This document shows, in pieces, positions 9,757 through 19,558 of a stretch of DNA of 64,000 nt. Below the pieces are notes generated by a model that was not told the origin of the DNA, made no database searches, and worked only from the letters and a program-made list of their open reading frames with translations. Origin of the DNA: Methanomassiliicoccus sp. GTDB taxonomy: Archaea > Thermoplasmatota > Thermoplasmata > Methanomassiliicoccales > Methanomassiliicoccaceae. Location: positions 24,551-88,550 of the forward strand of contig JAAYAX010000015.1 of the NCBI GenBank assembly GCA_012719175.1, written 5' to 3'. Position 1 is the stretch's first letter; each line of letters begins with the position of its first letter. A program made the position numbers and the translations under genes.

Positions 9757-10713
9757 ATGAGTGCAATCGATGATGTCGTGGTCGTGCAGCCCGGGATCGT
9801 GACCTGCTCTCGATGCGGTAACGTCGTGAGCAGCTCCTACAAATATTGCCCCATGTGCGGAGCGATCCCGCTGGTGCCCAGGTTCGAGCCCACGCCGGTG
9901 AGCGTTTGCCCGGGGTGCGGTATCCTGAACCCCTCGGGAAGCAACTACTGTGCCCGATGCGGCTCCAGCATGAGGGTGCCGGTGAACCCGACCCCGATGC
10001 CGCAGCGTCAGAGCAGAAGGGGCATCGTCGTGGTGGCCGTGCTGTTGGTGGTGGCCGTGCTCATCCTATCCATGATGATGGTTAACATCCTGAATATGAC
10101 CGGCTCCAACACCACAATGGGCTCAGGGGAGTCTAACTTCGTCTGGCACTACGGCGGTGACACCTTCAGGCTGAAGGTGGACATACCCACCGACCTCTAT
10201 CTGGAGTATGAGCGGGACTCCATCAGGAGGTATGCGCTCAACATCAACGATGCCGTGGAGTTGAGCAAACGGTATGTGACGACCGACGAGACCATAGTCA
10301 CCAACATATCCTCCATGCTCTACAACCGGTCCATGGCACTGGGATTGGACGATGAGGCCAAGATCAACTTCGTACTATCATTCGTACAGTCCATACCGTA
10401 CGTAGAGGATGAGGCCAGCGTGTCCCTGGACGAATATTGGCGGTTTCCGGTGGAGACCCTCTACGACAATCAAGGCGATTGCGAGGACAAGTCCTTCCTC
10501 TTCGCCTCTTTGATGGAGTCGATGGGGTTCGATGCGGTCATCCTGATCTTCGATTCCCATGCGGCAGTGGGGGTCGAATGCTCCGGCGTTTATGGGAGCT
10601 ACTACAGCTATGAGGGGAACAAGTATTACTACTGCGAGACCACCGCTGAAGGTTGGGCCATCGGCGATATCCCTGACCAGTACGGGGCCGCGGACATAGC
10701 TCAGGTGAGCTGA
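9757..10713 (+). CDS. Double zinc-ribbon membrane protein with transglutaminase-like domain
   Basis: 318 residues from the ATG at 9757; a TTG at 9733 would add eight. Two zinc ribbons lie at the N-terminus (Cys17/20/31/34 and Cys51/54/65/68), then a transmembrane helix at about 90-109, then an extracytoplasmic domain. That domain has a transglutaminase-like triad: Cys242 in GDCED, His268 in SHAAVGV, and an acidic position in the following YCETT segment. Such domains act as proteases, peptidases or cross-linking enzymes; the substrate is unknown. The zinc ribbons would lie in the cytoplasm. The next gene downstream (10807) has the same catalytic domain with a different N-terminus, so these are tandem paralogues separated by only 93 bases and probably work together on surface proteins. 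It ends in TGA. Confidence 0.8.
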   Translation: MSAIDDVVVVQPGIVTCSRCGNVVSSSYKYCPMCGAIPLVPRFEPTPVSVCPGCGILNPSGSNYCARCGSSMRVPVNPTPMPQRQSRRGIVVVAVLLVVAVLILSMMMVNILNMTGSNTTMGSGESNFVWHYGGDTFRLKVDIPTDLYLEYERDSIRRYALNINDAVELSKRYVTTDETIVTNISSMLYNRSMALGLDDEAKINFVLSFVQSIPYVEDEASVSLDEYWRFPVETLYDNQGDCEDKSFLFASLMESMGFDAVILIFDSHAAVGVECSGVYGSYYSYEGNKYYYCETTAEGWAIGDIPDQYGAADIAQVS

Positions 10714-10806
10714 GGTTTCGTTCGGCCCATAGCTCGCGGCAGCATCCGGGAATCAGTTTCATCTATCATGGGGTGCATCATATCGGCAGGTTCGATAGGG
10801 GTCTCG

Positions 10807-12222
10807 ATGAATGACAGGAGCATGCTGGTGGTCTGGGTCGTGGCGACCATCATCATTTTCAGCCTTATAGCCGCATGGGCCTTGACCAGCCTTCCCAGCA
10901 GGGACGAGGATGGTGACGGACATCCCGATTCCCAGGACGCATTCCCCAAGGACGCATCGGAGTGGTCGGACAGCGACGGTGATGGAATAGGCGACAATGC
11001 TGACCTGTCCCCCTTCAAGGACAGCGATGGGGATGGGTACGATGATCCCGTGGATGCCTTCCCTTACGATAAGAACGAATGGAAGGACGACAACAGCAAC
11101 GGCATAGGGGACAACTCGGACCCTCCCACCGCGGACACGGACGAGGACGGCTATGGGGACAACGTCGACCTTTACCCTAATGCCGACATGGGGTTCATGT
11201 TCAACATCTCCAGCGTAGTGATCCTCGATGAGGTGGACTATCTGGCCGAGAATGGGGATGTGTACTTCTACTTGAAGATCAACGGCGTGCTGCAGAACCG
11301 CATAGATAACTTGGGCGAGCCTTGGAGTTGCCACATCGGAAGAGAGATCACCATAAGTGAGTCCTTCCGGTTCAACGTCGACGATAACCGGCGGTACACC
11401 TACATCGAGCTGACCATGTTCGACGAGGATATTCTGGAGGATGATGTGCTGGACATCAATGGGCGTACCTCTGCGGGACGCACCCTGTCGATCGTCTACG
11501 ACATCGTCAACCGCACCTGGATCGGCAATGACGTCAATGGGCGTGCCGACGGTTCCCTGGACGGTTCCGGGTCCAAGGACGATAATGACGCGGCCCTGTC
11601 CTTCGACATCCAGCTGGTCACGATAGATCCTAACCACATCTACACATGGACGTACAAGAGCACGGCACACACGCTCCAGGTCTCGATCCCGCCCAGGTCC
11701 TACGCCGCCTATCGCAACAGCGATGTGGCCCGTTACTACTATTACGGCTACGAGAGCAGCGATGTGCAGCAGTTCGTCACTTCGAACGACCCCATTGTCA
11801 TTGACGTCGCGAACAAACTGAGGCAAATGGCCAACAGCCGGGGTTACACCGAGGTGGAGACCATCAATTTCGTGCTCCGCTTCTGCCAGACCATGAAATA
11901 TTCTTATGACAACGCGTCCATGGATGCTGATGAGTACTGGCGGTTCCCGGTGGAGACCCTCTATGACGAGACCGGCGACTGCGAGGACACCTCCTTCCTG
12001 TTCTCCTCGATCTCCGAGGCCATGGGTTATGATGCATCGATACTTCTGTTCCCTGGCCATGCGGCGGTGGGGGTGGCGTCCGATGATGCCACGGGAACCT
12101 ACGTCCGGGGCAGCAACAACGTTCGATACTACTATTGCGAGACCACCTCTCCAGGTTGGGAGATGGGCGAGCTCCCGCAAGAGCTTGAGGGGCAGGAAGT
12201 GGACGTCGTCCTGGTGAGCTGA
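10807..12222 (+). CDS. Membrane-anchored protein with calcium-binding-type repeats and transglutaminase-like domain
   Basis: 471 residues from the ATG at 10807, which follows a GGGGT stretch; an upstream ATG at 10768 would add 13 residues before the membrane helix. A signal-anchor helix (about 6-27) is followed by Asp-rich thrombospondin-type-3-like repeats with DxDxDG loops (about 32-120), which usually bind calcium. A middle region without a recognised fold follows (about 125-300), then a C-terminal transglutaminase-like domain with Cys392 (GDCED), His418 (GHAAVGV) and the YCETT segment. The catalytic part is strikingly similar to that of the gene just upstream, including the shared string [13 protein letters not shown], showing duplication. 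It is probably an outward-facing enzyme that needs calcium for its repeats to fold. Confidence 0.82.
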   Translation: MNDRSMLVVWVVATIIIFSLIAAWALTSLPSRDEDGDGHPDSQDAFPKDASEWSDSDGDGIGDNADLSPFKDSDGDGYDDPVDAFPYDKNEWKDDNSNGIGDNSDPPTADTDEDGYGDNVDLYPNADMGFMFNISSVVILDEVDYLAENGDVYFYLKINGVLQNRIDNLGEPWSCHIGREITISESFRFNVDDNRRYTYIELTMFDEDILEDDVLDINGRTSAGRTLSIVYDIVNRTWIGNDVNGRADGSLDGSGSKDDNDAALSFDIQLVTIDPNHIYTWTYKSTAHTLQVSIPPRSYAAYRNSDVARYYYYGYESSDVQQFVTSNDPIVIDVANKLRQMANSRGYTEVETINFVLRFCQTMKYSYDNASMDADEYWRFPVETLYDETGDCEDTSFLFSSISEAMGYDASILLFPGHAAVGVASDDATGTYVRGSNNVRYYYCETTSPGWEMGELPQELEGQEVDVVLVS

Positions 12223-12453
12223 TTGCTCCGGTTTCCGGCGGACAACGATCGTCCGCCTGTGGCATGTAGAATGTGATCGCTGATCCTTCCATTCATTGTT
12301 AAGGGGGTCCTACCCAGGTGCGATATTCAATCAATCAGGCTATCTTTATATTTTAAGTCCGATATCATTCGTGATGACTAGGCATTATATTATTTATATT
12401 GTCTAAGGGACTCGCGATGCCCAGGCTAAAAAGGGATTGGGGAAGACCTGAGC

Positions 12454-15369
12454 ATGTGGGCGTTCATACTTTGCATCATCTATGTTATTTTCGCCTTCGC
12501 CTGCCTCGCCGTCCTCATAGCCCTTTACGATAGGCGACCGTTGCGGATAAGGTCCGGACTGGTGATGTTGCCGGCCTGCGCTCTGATATCGGTCGGCGCC
12601 ATTCTGCAGATGTTCCTACCCTACCAAGGCACCCTCCAGGTTCTCTACTATTTTAACGTCCTGATGTTTGTCGTCGTCTACACTGGCTTCATATTCTTCG
12701 TGGGCGAGTTCACGGGCCGCTTCGACCCCCTGGAGAGGAAGAACCTGGCCCTCATTCTGATCGTCCCAGTTCTAGCCGCGTTCTCTATCATCACCGATAA
12801 CTGGCTACACCTCTGGAACTCCAATTTCTACCTATCTACGCTGCCCGACTACGAGGTCCCCTTCCTCCTGTGGGATTTCTCGTACATGAACATAGTGTGG
12901 TCTATCTTCTGCTTCGCCTCGGGGGCCGTGCTCCTGTACTATCTGAGCAGAACATTGCACAGGACAGGTAACTGGATCTTGCTCGCCGTGTTCTACCTTG
13001 GTGCCGCCATGTGCGTCACCTTGAACATAATGGCGTTCTTCACAGTGGACCTGATGGTCATGCCCGTCGATGGCCTAACCTTTACTCTGGGAATCCTGTC
13101 CTTCTACATCAGTGCCTTGGTCTTCGGTATGTTCGACATCGCGCCTGTGGCCCGCAAGAAGATGTTGGACCTGATGAAGGATGCCATTTTCGTCCTGGAC
13201 TCGGAGGGTATGATAAACGACGTCAACACCAGCGGTCTGAAGCTCCTCCGCAGGGAAAGAAAGGATGTCATCCTCCAGAAGTCCGATATCCTCCTAGAAA
13301 GGTTCCCCGCCCTGGATCACTTTCTAAAGGAACCGGAAGAGAAGGGGGAGACGGAGTTCAAGGATGTCGATGATCGCACCTTCGAGGCCAAGGTGAGCGT
13401 CTTCGATTACGGGAGGATGAAGAAGACTGGGCGGATGCTTGTCCTCAAGGATGTCACGCTGAGCAGGCAGATAGAGAAAAAATTCCGCGAGGCTGAGTTC
13501 CAGATGAAGCTGGCCGATACCAACCGGAGATACAGGACCATCATCGAGAACCAGACCGAGGCCATCCTGACCTTCGACAGGAACGGCCAGATCACATTCT
13601 TTAACCCCGTCTTCGAGAGGATCGCGGAGAGGAGCACCAAGCAGATGGCCGATTCGAGGATCGGTGACCTGCTGAGCGAGGATGACGACAGGGCGTTGTG
13701 GGATCGGATAGAGAAGGCCACTCCCGAAGCCCCGGTCTTCCACTTCGAACACGTCGTCAGCCTCCTCGACGGGTCAGACATGTGGATCCATTGGCAGGGG
13801 AAGGTCCACTTTTCCGAGAGCGGAGAGCTGACCGAGGTCCAGACGGCCGGCATCGATATCACGGAAAAGAGGAAGAAAGAGGCCGAATACCAGGCCATCG
13901 TGGAATGCCAGAAAGAGCTGATCGTGCGCCGGCAGAGGGGGGGAACCATAACCTTCGCCAACCAAGCTTTCTCCGAGTTCTACGGGATCCCCAACGAGAA
14001 GCTGATAGGGAGCACTTTCTTCCCTTCGGTAGACGAGGAAGACAACCTGAGATTCCGGGAGGCGCTGAGGTGCCTCACTCCTGGACTTCCGGACAGCGAC
14101 CCTGTGAAGCTCAGGATCCTCCGGGGGCAGGACGATCTCAGGACCACCGAGTGGAGACTCCGGGGCATCTTCGATTCCAAGGGCCAGATGGTGGAGTATC
14201 AGACGGTGGGCAATGATATCACAGAGAAGTTGCGGATGGAGCAGGAGCTCAATAAGACGCAGAAGTTGGAGTCCCTGGGGGTTTTGGCAGGGGGCATCGC
14301 CCATGACTTCAACAATCTGCTGACGTCAATAATCAGCAACATCGAGGTGGCGGCCAAGGACATCCCCTCGGGAGAGCGAAGCAGGTATCGTCTGGAGGAG
14401 GCCGTCCGATCTGCATTGAACGCCAGGAACCTCACCCAGCAGCTCCTTACATACTCCAAGGGAGGTAAGCCCGTGAAGGAGCCGACCGACCTGGGGGAGC
14501 TCCTCCAGAAGACCATCGAGTTCACCTTGACCGGCACCAATGTGAGGGCCGATTACCGCATCGCCGAAGACCTCCGCCCGATAAGTGCGGACCGCTTCCA
14601 GATCGAGCAGGTGATCAATAACCTGATCATCAATGCGGTGCAGGCGATGCCGGAGGGGGGCAAGATCTTCGTCAAGGCCTCCAATTCCGACAGGTACTTC
14701 CGCTCGCTCGACAAGGAGGGGGGCCAAGGGTTCATCAAGGTAAAGATCACCGATCAGGGACCGGGGATCCCCGCCGACGTACTGGGCAAGATCTTCGACC
14801 CTTTCTTCACCACTAAGGACAACGGAACCGGGCTGGGGCTGTCGACCGTGCAGTCCATCGTCAAGAACCACGGGGGATTCATCGACGTGGAATCGGAGCC
14901 CGGGTTGGGAACGTCATTCAACATCTATCTCCCGACCAGCAATGCTCCGGCCATTTCGGCACCGGAGGCGGTGGGGAGCGAGGGGCAAGTCAGGGCTTCC
15001 AGGATCCTCATCATGGACGACGAGGAGGCCATCCTGGAGGTCCTCTCCACCATCCTCATGGACCTGGGTCACAGTGTGGAGATGGCCCGGACAGGAGAGG
15101 AGGCCATCGAACAGGTCTCACGTTCGCTGACCGAAGGCAGGCTTTTCGACCTTCTCATCATGGACCTGACCATCCGGGGAGGGATGGGGGGCAAGGACGC
15201 CATCCAGGAGATCCTCAAGTTGGACGGAAGCGTCAAGGCCATGGTATCCAGCGGCTATTCCAACGACCCGGTGATGTCCGAGCCCCGGAAGTACGGGTTC
15301 ATCGATTTCCTTCCCAAGCCCTATTCCATCCAGGACCTGAAGGACAAGCTGGCGCGGCTCCTCCTCTAG
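12454..15369 (+). CDS. Seven-TM hybrid histidine kinase (7TM-PAS-PAS-PAS-HisKA-HATPase-receiver)
   Basis: 971 residues. The first 230 residues are hydrophobic with about seven helices, as in the 7TM N-terminal sensor region of histidine kinases. Three PAS units follow (about 235-335, 350-475, 480-600). The HisKA box is GGIAHDFNNLLT (His near 616), a type common in bacterial hybrid kinases. The HATPase has NLIINA, DQGPGI and GTGLGLST boxes. A C-terminal receiver (about 850-970) has MDDEEA, the acceptor Asp in IMDLTI, and a Lys in FLPKPY. It differs from the receiver-first kinases nearby and looks acquired from bacteria (inference). No partner regulator is adjacent. The gene ends in TAG directly followed by TAA, a double stop that would limit amber read-through. 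The start has no strong ribosome site; GGGGAAGACCTGAGC precedes the ATG. Confidence 0.9.
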   Translation: MWAFILCIIYVIFAFACLAVLIALYDRRPLRIRSGLVMLPACALISVGAILQMFLPYQGTLQVLYYFNVLMFVVVYTGFIFFVGEFTGRFDPLERKNLALILIVPVLAAFSIITDNWLHLWNSNFYLSTLPDYEVPFLLWDFSYMNIVWSIFCFASGAVLLYYLSRTLHRTGNWILLAVFYLGAAMCVTLNIMAFFTVDLMVMPVDGLTFTLGILSFYISALVFGMFDIAPVARKKMLDLMKDAIFVLDSEGMINDVNTSGLKLLRRERKDVILQKSDILLERFPALDHFLKEPEEKGETEFKDVDDRTFEAKVSVFDYGRMKKTGRMLVLKDVTLSRQIEKKFREAEFQMKLADTNRRYRTIIENQTEAILTFDRNGQITFFNPVFERIAERSTKQMADSRIGDLLSEDDDRALWDRIEKATPEAPVFHFEHVVSLLDGSDMWIHWQGKVHFSESGELTEVQTAGIDITEKRKKEAEYQAIVECQKELIVRRQRGGTITFANQAFSEFYGIPNEKLIGSTFFPSVDEEDNLRFREALRCLTPGLPDSDPVKLRILRGQDDLRTTEWRLRGIFDSKGQMVEYQTVGNDITEKLRMEQELNKTQKLESLGVLAGGIAHDFNNLLTSIISNIEVAAKDIPSGERSRYRLEEAVRSALNARNLTQQLLTYSKGGKPVKEPTDLGELLQKTIEFTLTGTNVRADYRIAEDLRPISADRFQIEQVINNLIINAVQAMPEGGKIFVKASNSDRYFRSLDKEGGQGFIKVKITDQGPGIPADVLGKIFDPFFTTKDNGTGLGLSTVQSIVKNHGGFIDVESEPGLGTSFNIYLPTSNAPAISAPEAVGSEGQVRASRILIMDDEEAILEVLSTILMDLGHSVEMARTGEEAIEQVSRSLTEGRLFDLLIMDLTIRGGMGGKDAIQEILKLDGSVKAMVSSGYSNDPVMSEPRKYGFIDFLPKPYSIQDLKDKLARLLL

Positions 15370-15561
15370 TAATTAGTCATTATGCCATTATCGGAGCGCG
15401 CCTCGTTCCCCGTTAGTACGGCCGTTGACCACATTTATCCATCCGTTTGTATTATCTTTCATGATAACATACCCGGTGCTGCACCGTTGAGGGATGGGGG
15501 ACGTGCTAACGCCGGTGCTATCGCATCGGTGGGTAATAGCACGGATTGCAGGTGATTCAAA

Positions 15562-17682
15562 ATGTCCATGGAGAGAAGATACTGTAAGGCCAGAAAGAGC
15601 ATGGCAGTCGCCGTGACCGTCCTGGTCTTCCTGGGCTCCTTCGTCATGACGGCACCTCCGGCCGCAGCCTGGGTGTATGACGATCCCCTTACGAGCAGCT
15701 ATGTGAAGATCACGTCGGGCAGTGGTTCATTCAGCAGCCTCTCGACCAGTTCAAAGCAGATATATGTTGATAGCGGCGAGAGCATCTACGGTTCGATCGT
15801 GCTGGAAACCCATAACAGCATGTCCGCCACCGATAAGGCGCCGCTCATCGGCACTACAAGTTGGGGATCGCATAGTTCCAGCTATTGGGAGATAGAGAAT
15901 TGGATCTCCACGGGCACCAACAGCTACGTGTCCAGCAACATAGCCGTCAATGCACCCACCGCCGCGGGCACCTACTACCTCATATTTGCTTTCGGTGCGG
16001 AGTATACAGGCGCGCAGCTGGCCTCCTGCACCAATTGGAGGTATGCAGATGTCCATGGGGAGATATGGAACGACGGTAACGATATCGCCCAGCTGTCGGC
16101 CGCCAAGATCTCACAGATGCAGTCTTCTGGACGGACGACCGTCAACTACCTATTCGATCAAGGATCCCAGAGCTGGACCATACCAGGTGACGCGGTCACC
16201 GTGGTGGTCTCGGATGCAGGGACCATCCCATCTCCCTTCTCCACCAGCCAGATCACTCTGGGATCTGGTACGGAGTCCTTCTCCACCATCTCGCAGAGCA
16301 ACAAGCAGATCACCGTCGCTCCCGGAAGTCGCCTGACCGGGAGCATTAGCGTCGATGCTAGGAACAACATGGGTTCCAGCGCCGGACCGTTGGTGGCCAC
16401 CTCCACCTGGGGCACTAGCAGCTCTTCGTACTGGGTCATCCGTAACGAGGTCACTCCGGGAACGGCCCAGTACACTACCAGCGGCATATCGATGATCGCT
16501 CCCAGCAACCCCGGGACCTACTATATCATCATAGCATTCAGCGATGAGTATGACGGGGCGCAGGTAGCATCCTGCACAAGTCAAGGATATGGTGACGGCA
16601 GTGCCGTATGGGACGATGGTAATGACCTCGCGGACCTATCCTCCGCTCAGATCTCCAGCGCCCAGACGAACGGAAGGGCGAGCGTGCAATATCTTTTCGC
16701 GGGCGGTCTCCAGCAGTATGTCATCCCGGTGGCGGCCATCACCATCATCGTGAAAGGCAGTGTGGTGACACATCTGGATGATCCCTTGACGCAAAGCTAC
16801 GTGAAGATCCAATCGGGAACTGGTTCCTTCAGTTCTGTAACGACCACCAACAAGCAGATCGTGGTGGAACCGGGAGCGGCGCTCACGGGTTCCGTGGCCA
16901 TGCTCGCCAAGAACGATCTGAAGAGCACCGATGCAGCTCCTCTCGTCGGTCTGACGAGCTGGGGCTCGCACAGCAGCAACTTCTGGAGCATCAACAATTG
17001 GATCTCCACAGGCACCAACAGCTACGTGTCCAGCAACATAGCCGTCAACGCCCCCTCCTCCGAAGGTACTTACTACCTGATCTTCGCGTTCAACGCAGAG
17101 CTCAACGGTGCCCAGGTCGCGTCCTGCACCAACTGGAGGCATGAGGGCGGCGTGGTGTGGAACGATGGCAATGACATTGCCAGCTTCTCCTCGCATAAGA
17201 TAGCGGAGATACAATCGAACGGGCGGACAACGGTCAGCTACCTGTTCACGACCTGGTCCCAGGAATGGACCGTGCCTTCTGATGCCATTAAGATAGTGGT
17301 CGCCGACGAGAAGGAGGGAGTTGCGCTCCTGGGCACGATCTCCGGCAGGGTGGTTTATTCCAACGCTGATCCAGTGGGAGGGGCCAGCGTGGTATTGTCC
17401 AGCGGGTCCACGGTGCTGACCGATACCGATGGATGGTTCTCGATCGACCTGTCACCCGGCAGCTACGATCTCACCTTGCGGAAGACGGGTTGCGAAGAAA
17501 GGCATGTCCAGGTGGCCGTAGGGACCGGACAGTCCCTGAACATGGGGGAGATCGTAATGCAGGAGGTGTCCACGACCTCAGACCCTACCTCGTCCCAGCT
17601 TCTTCCTTGGGCTTTCGGAGGGATGATCCTGGTGGGTGTGGTCCTGGCTGCCCTGCTACTCGTCCAACGCAGGGGGCGATAG
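15562..17682 (+). CDS. Secreted membrane-anchored protein with three long internal repeats and a carboxypeptidase-regulatory-like domain
   Basis: 706 residues. An N-terminal signal peptide (about 1-33, ending in a run of Ala/Pro) precedes three repeats of roughly 180 residues (about 34-215, 216-395, 400-590). Each repeat contains TxTWG/TSWG, an SSYW/SNFW segment, a GTYYLI/GTYYII core, an AQxASCT motif and a WxDGNDxA motif. A short beta domain like the carboxypeptidase regulatory (CnaB-like) fold follows (about 600-675), then one transmembrane helix near 683-702 and a basic tail. It is most likely an anchored surface protein; no enzyme motif is visible. Repeats 1 and 3 are nearly identical over part of their DNA, indicating recent duplication or conversion. 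The stop is TAG, with no second stop close by. Confidence 0.82.
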   Translation: MSMERRYCKARKSMAVAVTVLVFLGSFVMTAPPAAAWVYDDPLTSSYVKITSGSGSFSSLSTSSKQIYVDSGESIYGSIVLETHNSMSATDKAPLIGTTSWGSHSSSYWEIENWISTGTNSYVSSNIAVNAPTAAGTYYLIFAFGAEYTGAQLASCTNWRYADVHGEIWNDGNDIAQLSAAKISQMQSSGRTTVNYLFDQGSQSWTIPGDAVTVVVSDAGTIPSPFSTSQITLGSGTESFSTISQSNKQITVAPGSRLTGSISVDARNNMGSSAGPLVATSTWGTSSSSYWVIRNEVTPGTAQYTTSGISMIAPSNPGTYYIIIAFSDEYDGAQVASCTSQGYGDGSAVWDDGNDLADLSSAQISSAQTNGRASVQYLFAGGLQQYVIPVAAITIIVKGSVVTHLDDPLTQSYVKIQSGTGSFSSVTTTNKQIVVEPGAALTGSVAMLAKNDLKSTDAAPLVGLTSWGSHSSNFWSINNWISTGTNSYVSSNIAVNAPSSEGTYYLIFAFNAELNGAQVASCTNWRHEGGVVWNDGNDIASFSSHKIAEIQSNGRTTVSYLFTTWSQEWTVPSDAIKIVVADEKEGVALLGTISGRVVYSNADPVGGASVVLSSGSTVLTDTDGWFSIDLSPGSYDLTLRKTGCEERHVQVAVGTGQSLNMGEIVMQEVSTTSDPTSSQLLPWAFGGMILVGVVLAALLLVQRRGR

Positions 17683-17892
17683 ACCATCTCCCTTCCTTTT
17701 TTTCCAACATCAAAAATGGAGCCTCTGCTATCGGATCGGATGCGCTCGGTCGCCTAGGTCGTCCCTTTTGTTGTGGAGATGAAGCCGAAGCGGCGATGGT
17801 CCGATGTGCCTCCCGGGCAGCAGCTCCATGGTAAGATCCCATCGCTCCATGAACGCATCGCCGTGAGAGCATCCCGTCATAATCATAGCGGA

Positions 17893-19068
17893 TCAGTGGC
17901 AGGCGACCGTCGAGTTCTGTTCCGTTATGTCCTGGCAGACCCCCTCTATGGTGAGGGTCCTGCCACCATCGTCCTTGAGGAAGTTGAGACGTATCACGAA
18001 AGTACGGACGGACCCGTCCCGCCTTATCACCCGATACTTGTACTGAAGATATGGATAGGGGTGACCGCTGGCATAGTCATTGTTCTCGATCTCCGCAAGC
18101 CGCTCGCGGTCATCTGGATGAACGAACTCCTGAAGGTAGGTATCGCGGGACATGAGGTAACCCCCCTCCTTCTCCGCGGTGGTGCCGAAGAGAGCGAAGA
18201 ACTGGTCGTTCAGTTCCATGGTACGGGTGCCAAGGTCGTACTTCCAGAATGCGATGCTCGCCATTTTCATGGCCATGGTAAGGCGGCTCAGATTCTCCTG
18301 GGACCTCTCTTCAGCCCTCTTGCGCTCGGTTATGTCAGTGAACACTGCCAGATGGCCCGGTCCGTCCTCGAGGTTGATGCTCGCAACTATAAGATGGAAG
18401 GGAAAGTGCGTACCGTCCTTCCGTAGCCCCATGAGTTCCGTTTCAATAAGGATCGTGCCGGCCTCGCTATCGGCTGGTAATAAGGGGCCCTGGTCCCGTT
18501 GGGAGGGCTCCAGGAGGAGGTTGAAGTCCATCTTCAAGAATTCGGCCTTGTCTTCGTAGCCGAACATGTGCATGAAGCGCTGATTGGCGTACAGGGCCTT
18601 CCCGTGCCTTCCCACCCCCAAGGCCACGGGGGCGTCCTCGATGATAGAGCGAAAACGCTCCTCGCTCTGGCGGAGAAGCATCTCGGAGCGGTGCCGGGAG
18701 ATCGCCTGCCTGAGGTGATGCCGCAGCTCGGCGAACTGGGAGATCGGGTCCCCGCCCTTCTGTAAATAGAAGTCAGCGCCGTTGTTCAGCGCCTCGATGA
18801 CGACCCCCTCGCGGCCCTTTCCGGTGAAGAGGATGAACGGTATCCCCTTGTGCTTGTCCCTCACCATCTTCAGAAGCTCGATCCCGTTGATCTCCGGCAT
18901 CTGGTAGTCTGATATCACCGCATCGTACTCCTTGCTTGACATCAAGGACATGGCCTCCTTTCCGGACAGCGCGGTGTCCACCTTGGCGTCTCCGGACTGC
19001 TCGATGAATATCTTACCGATCTCCAGAAGACTCATCTCATCATCAACGTACAGGATTTGGAGCATCAA
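17893..19068 (-). CDS. Receiver-PAS-PAS protein without a kinase domain
   Basis: 391 residues. The receiver (1-120) has Asp in SDYQMPEINGIELL and the same FTGKGRE and QKGGDP strings as the two hybrid kinases at 5005-9556, so it belongs to the same family. Two PAS/PAC units follow (about 135-260 and 265-385), and the protein stops right after the second PAC motif (ending CQDITEQN). The paralogues continue at this point into a coiled linker and kinase, so this gene has either lost its catalytic part or was built as a kinase-free sensor that acts by protein contact. No kinase remnant was seen in the 200 bases that follow. It ends in TGA. The ATG at 19068 is followed immediately by a second ATG. 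Confidence 0.85.
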   Translation of the reverse strand: MMLQILYVDDEMSLLEIGKIFIEQSGDAKVDTALSGKEAMSLMSSKEYDAVISDYQMPEINGIELLKMVRDKHKGIPFILFTGKGREGVVIEALNNGADFYLQKGGDPISQFAELRHHLRQAISRHRSEMLLRQSEERFRSIIEDAPVALGVGRHGKALYANQRFMHMFGYEDKAEFLKMDFNLLLEPSQRDQGPLLPADSEAGTILIETELMGLRKDGTHFPFHLIVASINLEDGPGHLAVFTDITERKRAEERSQENLSRLTMAMKMASIAFWKYDLGTRTMELNDQFFALFGTTAEKEGGYLMSRDTYLQEFVHPDDRERLAEIENNDYASGHPYPYLQYKYRVIRRDGSVRTFVIRLNFLKDDGGRTLTIEGVCQDITEQNSTVACH

Positions 19069-19558
19069 GGACCACCGATTTCTTCATGATAGGCTTACAG
19101 GTTCAATATGCCTTTTATGGTCATCCAGATGATTCTAATTATTTAATTCTATATTAACATTTAACCACGAACCCTTCCAGAACGTGGAGGGAACAGCCTT
19201 CGAGCGGACCATGAGGCTGGTCCTTTTTGCTCACGGTGAATCTGCGGTGGGCCGGGGTCGATTAGGCTGGCGACACCGGTCAGATCTGCCATGCATCAAG
19301 GTCACTGGCCGAGCTACGGCGGAGGGGCAACCATTATGATTCGTAGAACGATTGTCGGACCCGGGCTGGATGCGAGAGGGACGCTTTCGCATCATGGCGC
19401 CATGGGAGATCGGAGCACCCAGAGGGCATATGGAAGGCAGAGGAGGAGGTATGCGCGGTTGGTCAGCAGGGCCTTCCGACGGACGGGACCGTCGTTCCAT
19501 CAGGGTCACCACTGACGCCCCCCGTAGGTCCGCGTCCCAGGGTGACGGCGGCAGGAAG
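19069..19558 (+). other. Intergenic region between receiver-PAS gene and ABC exporter
   Basis: 490 bases. The first 100 bases are AT-rich and probably hold the promoter of the minus-strand gene ending the left block. The rest is GC-rich and is open in the frame of the next gene from a TTG at 19352, but the encoded 69 residues are Arg/Gly-rich, without resemblance to the partner transporter. I therefore treat it as leader or non-coding sequence. ATGs at 19430 and 19451 are alternative starts. Confidence 0.4.

Noticed and set aside
10759..12180. 473-residue minus-strand frame
   Set aside because: Antisense of the transglutaminase-like gene; it is rich in Val/His/Gly with no recognisable fold.
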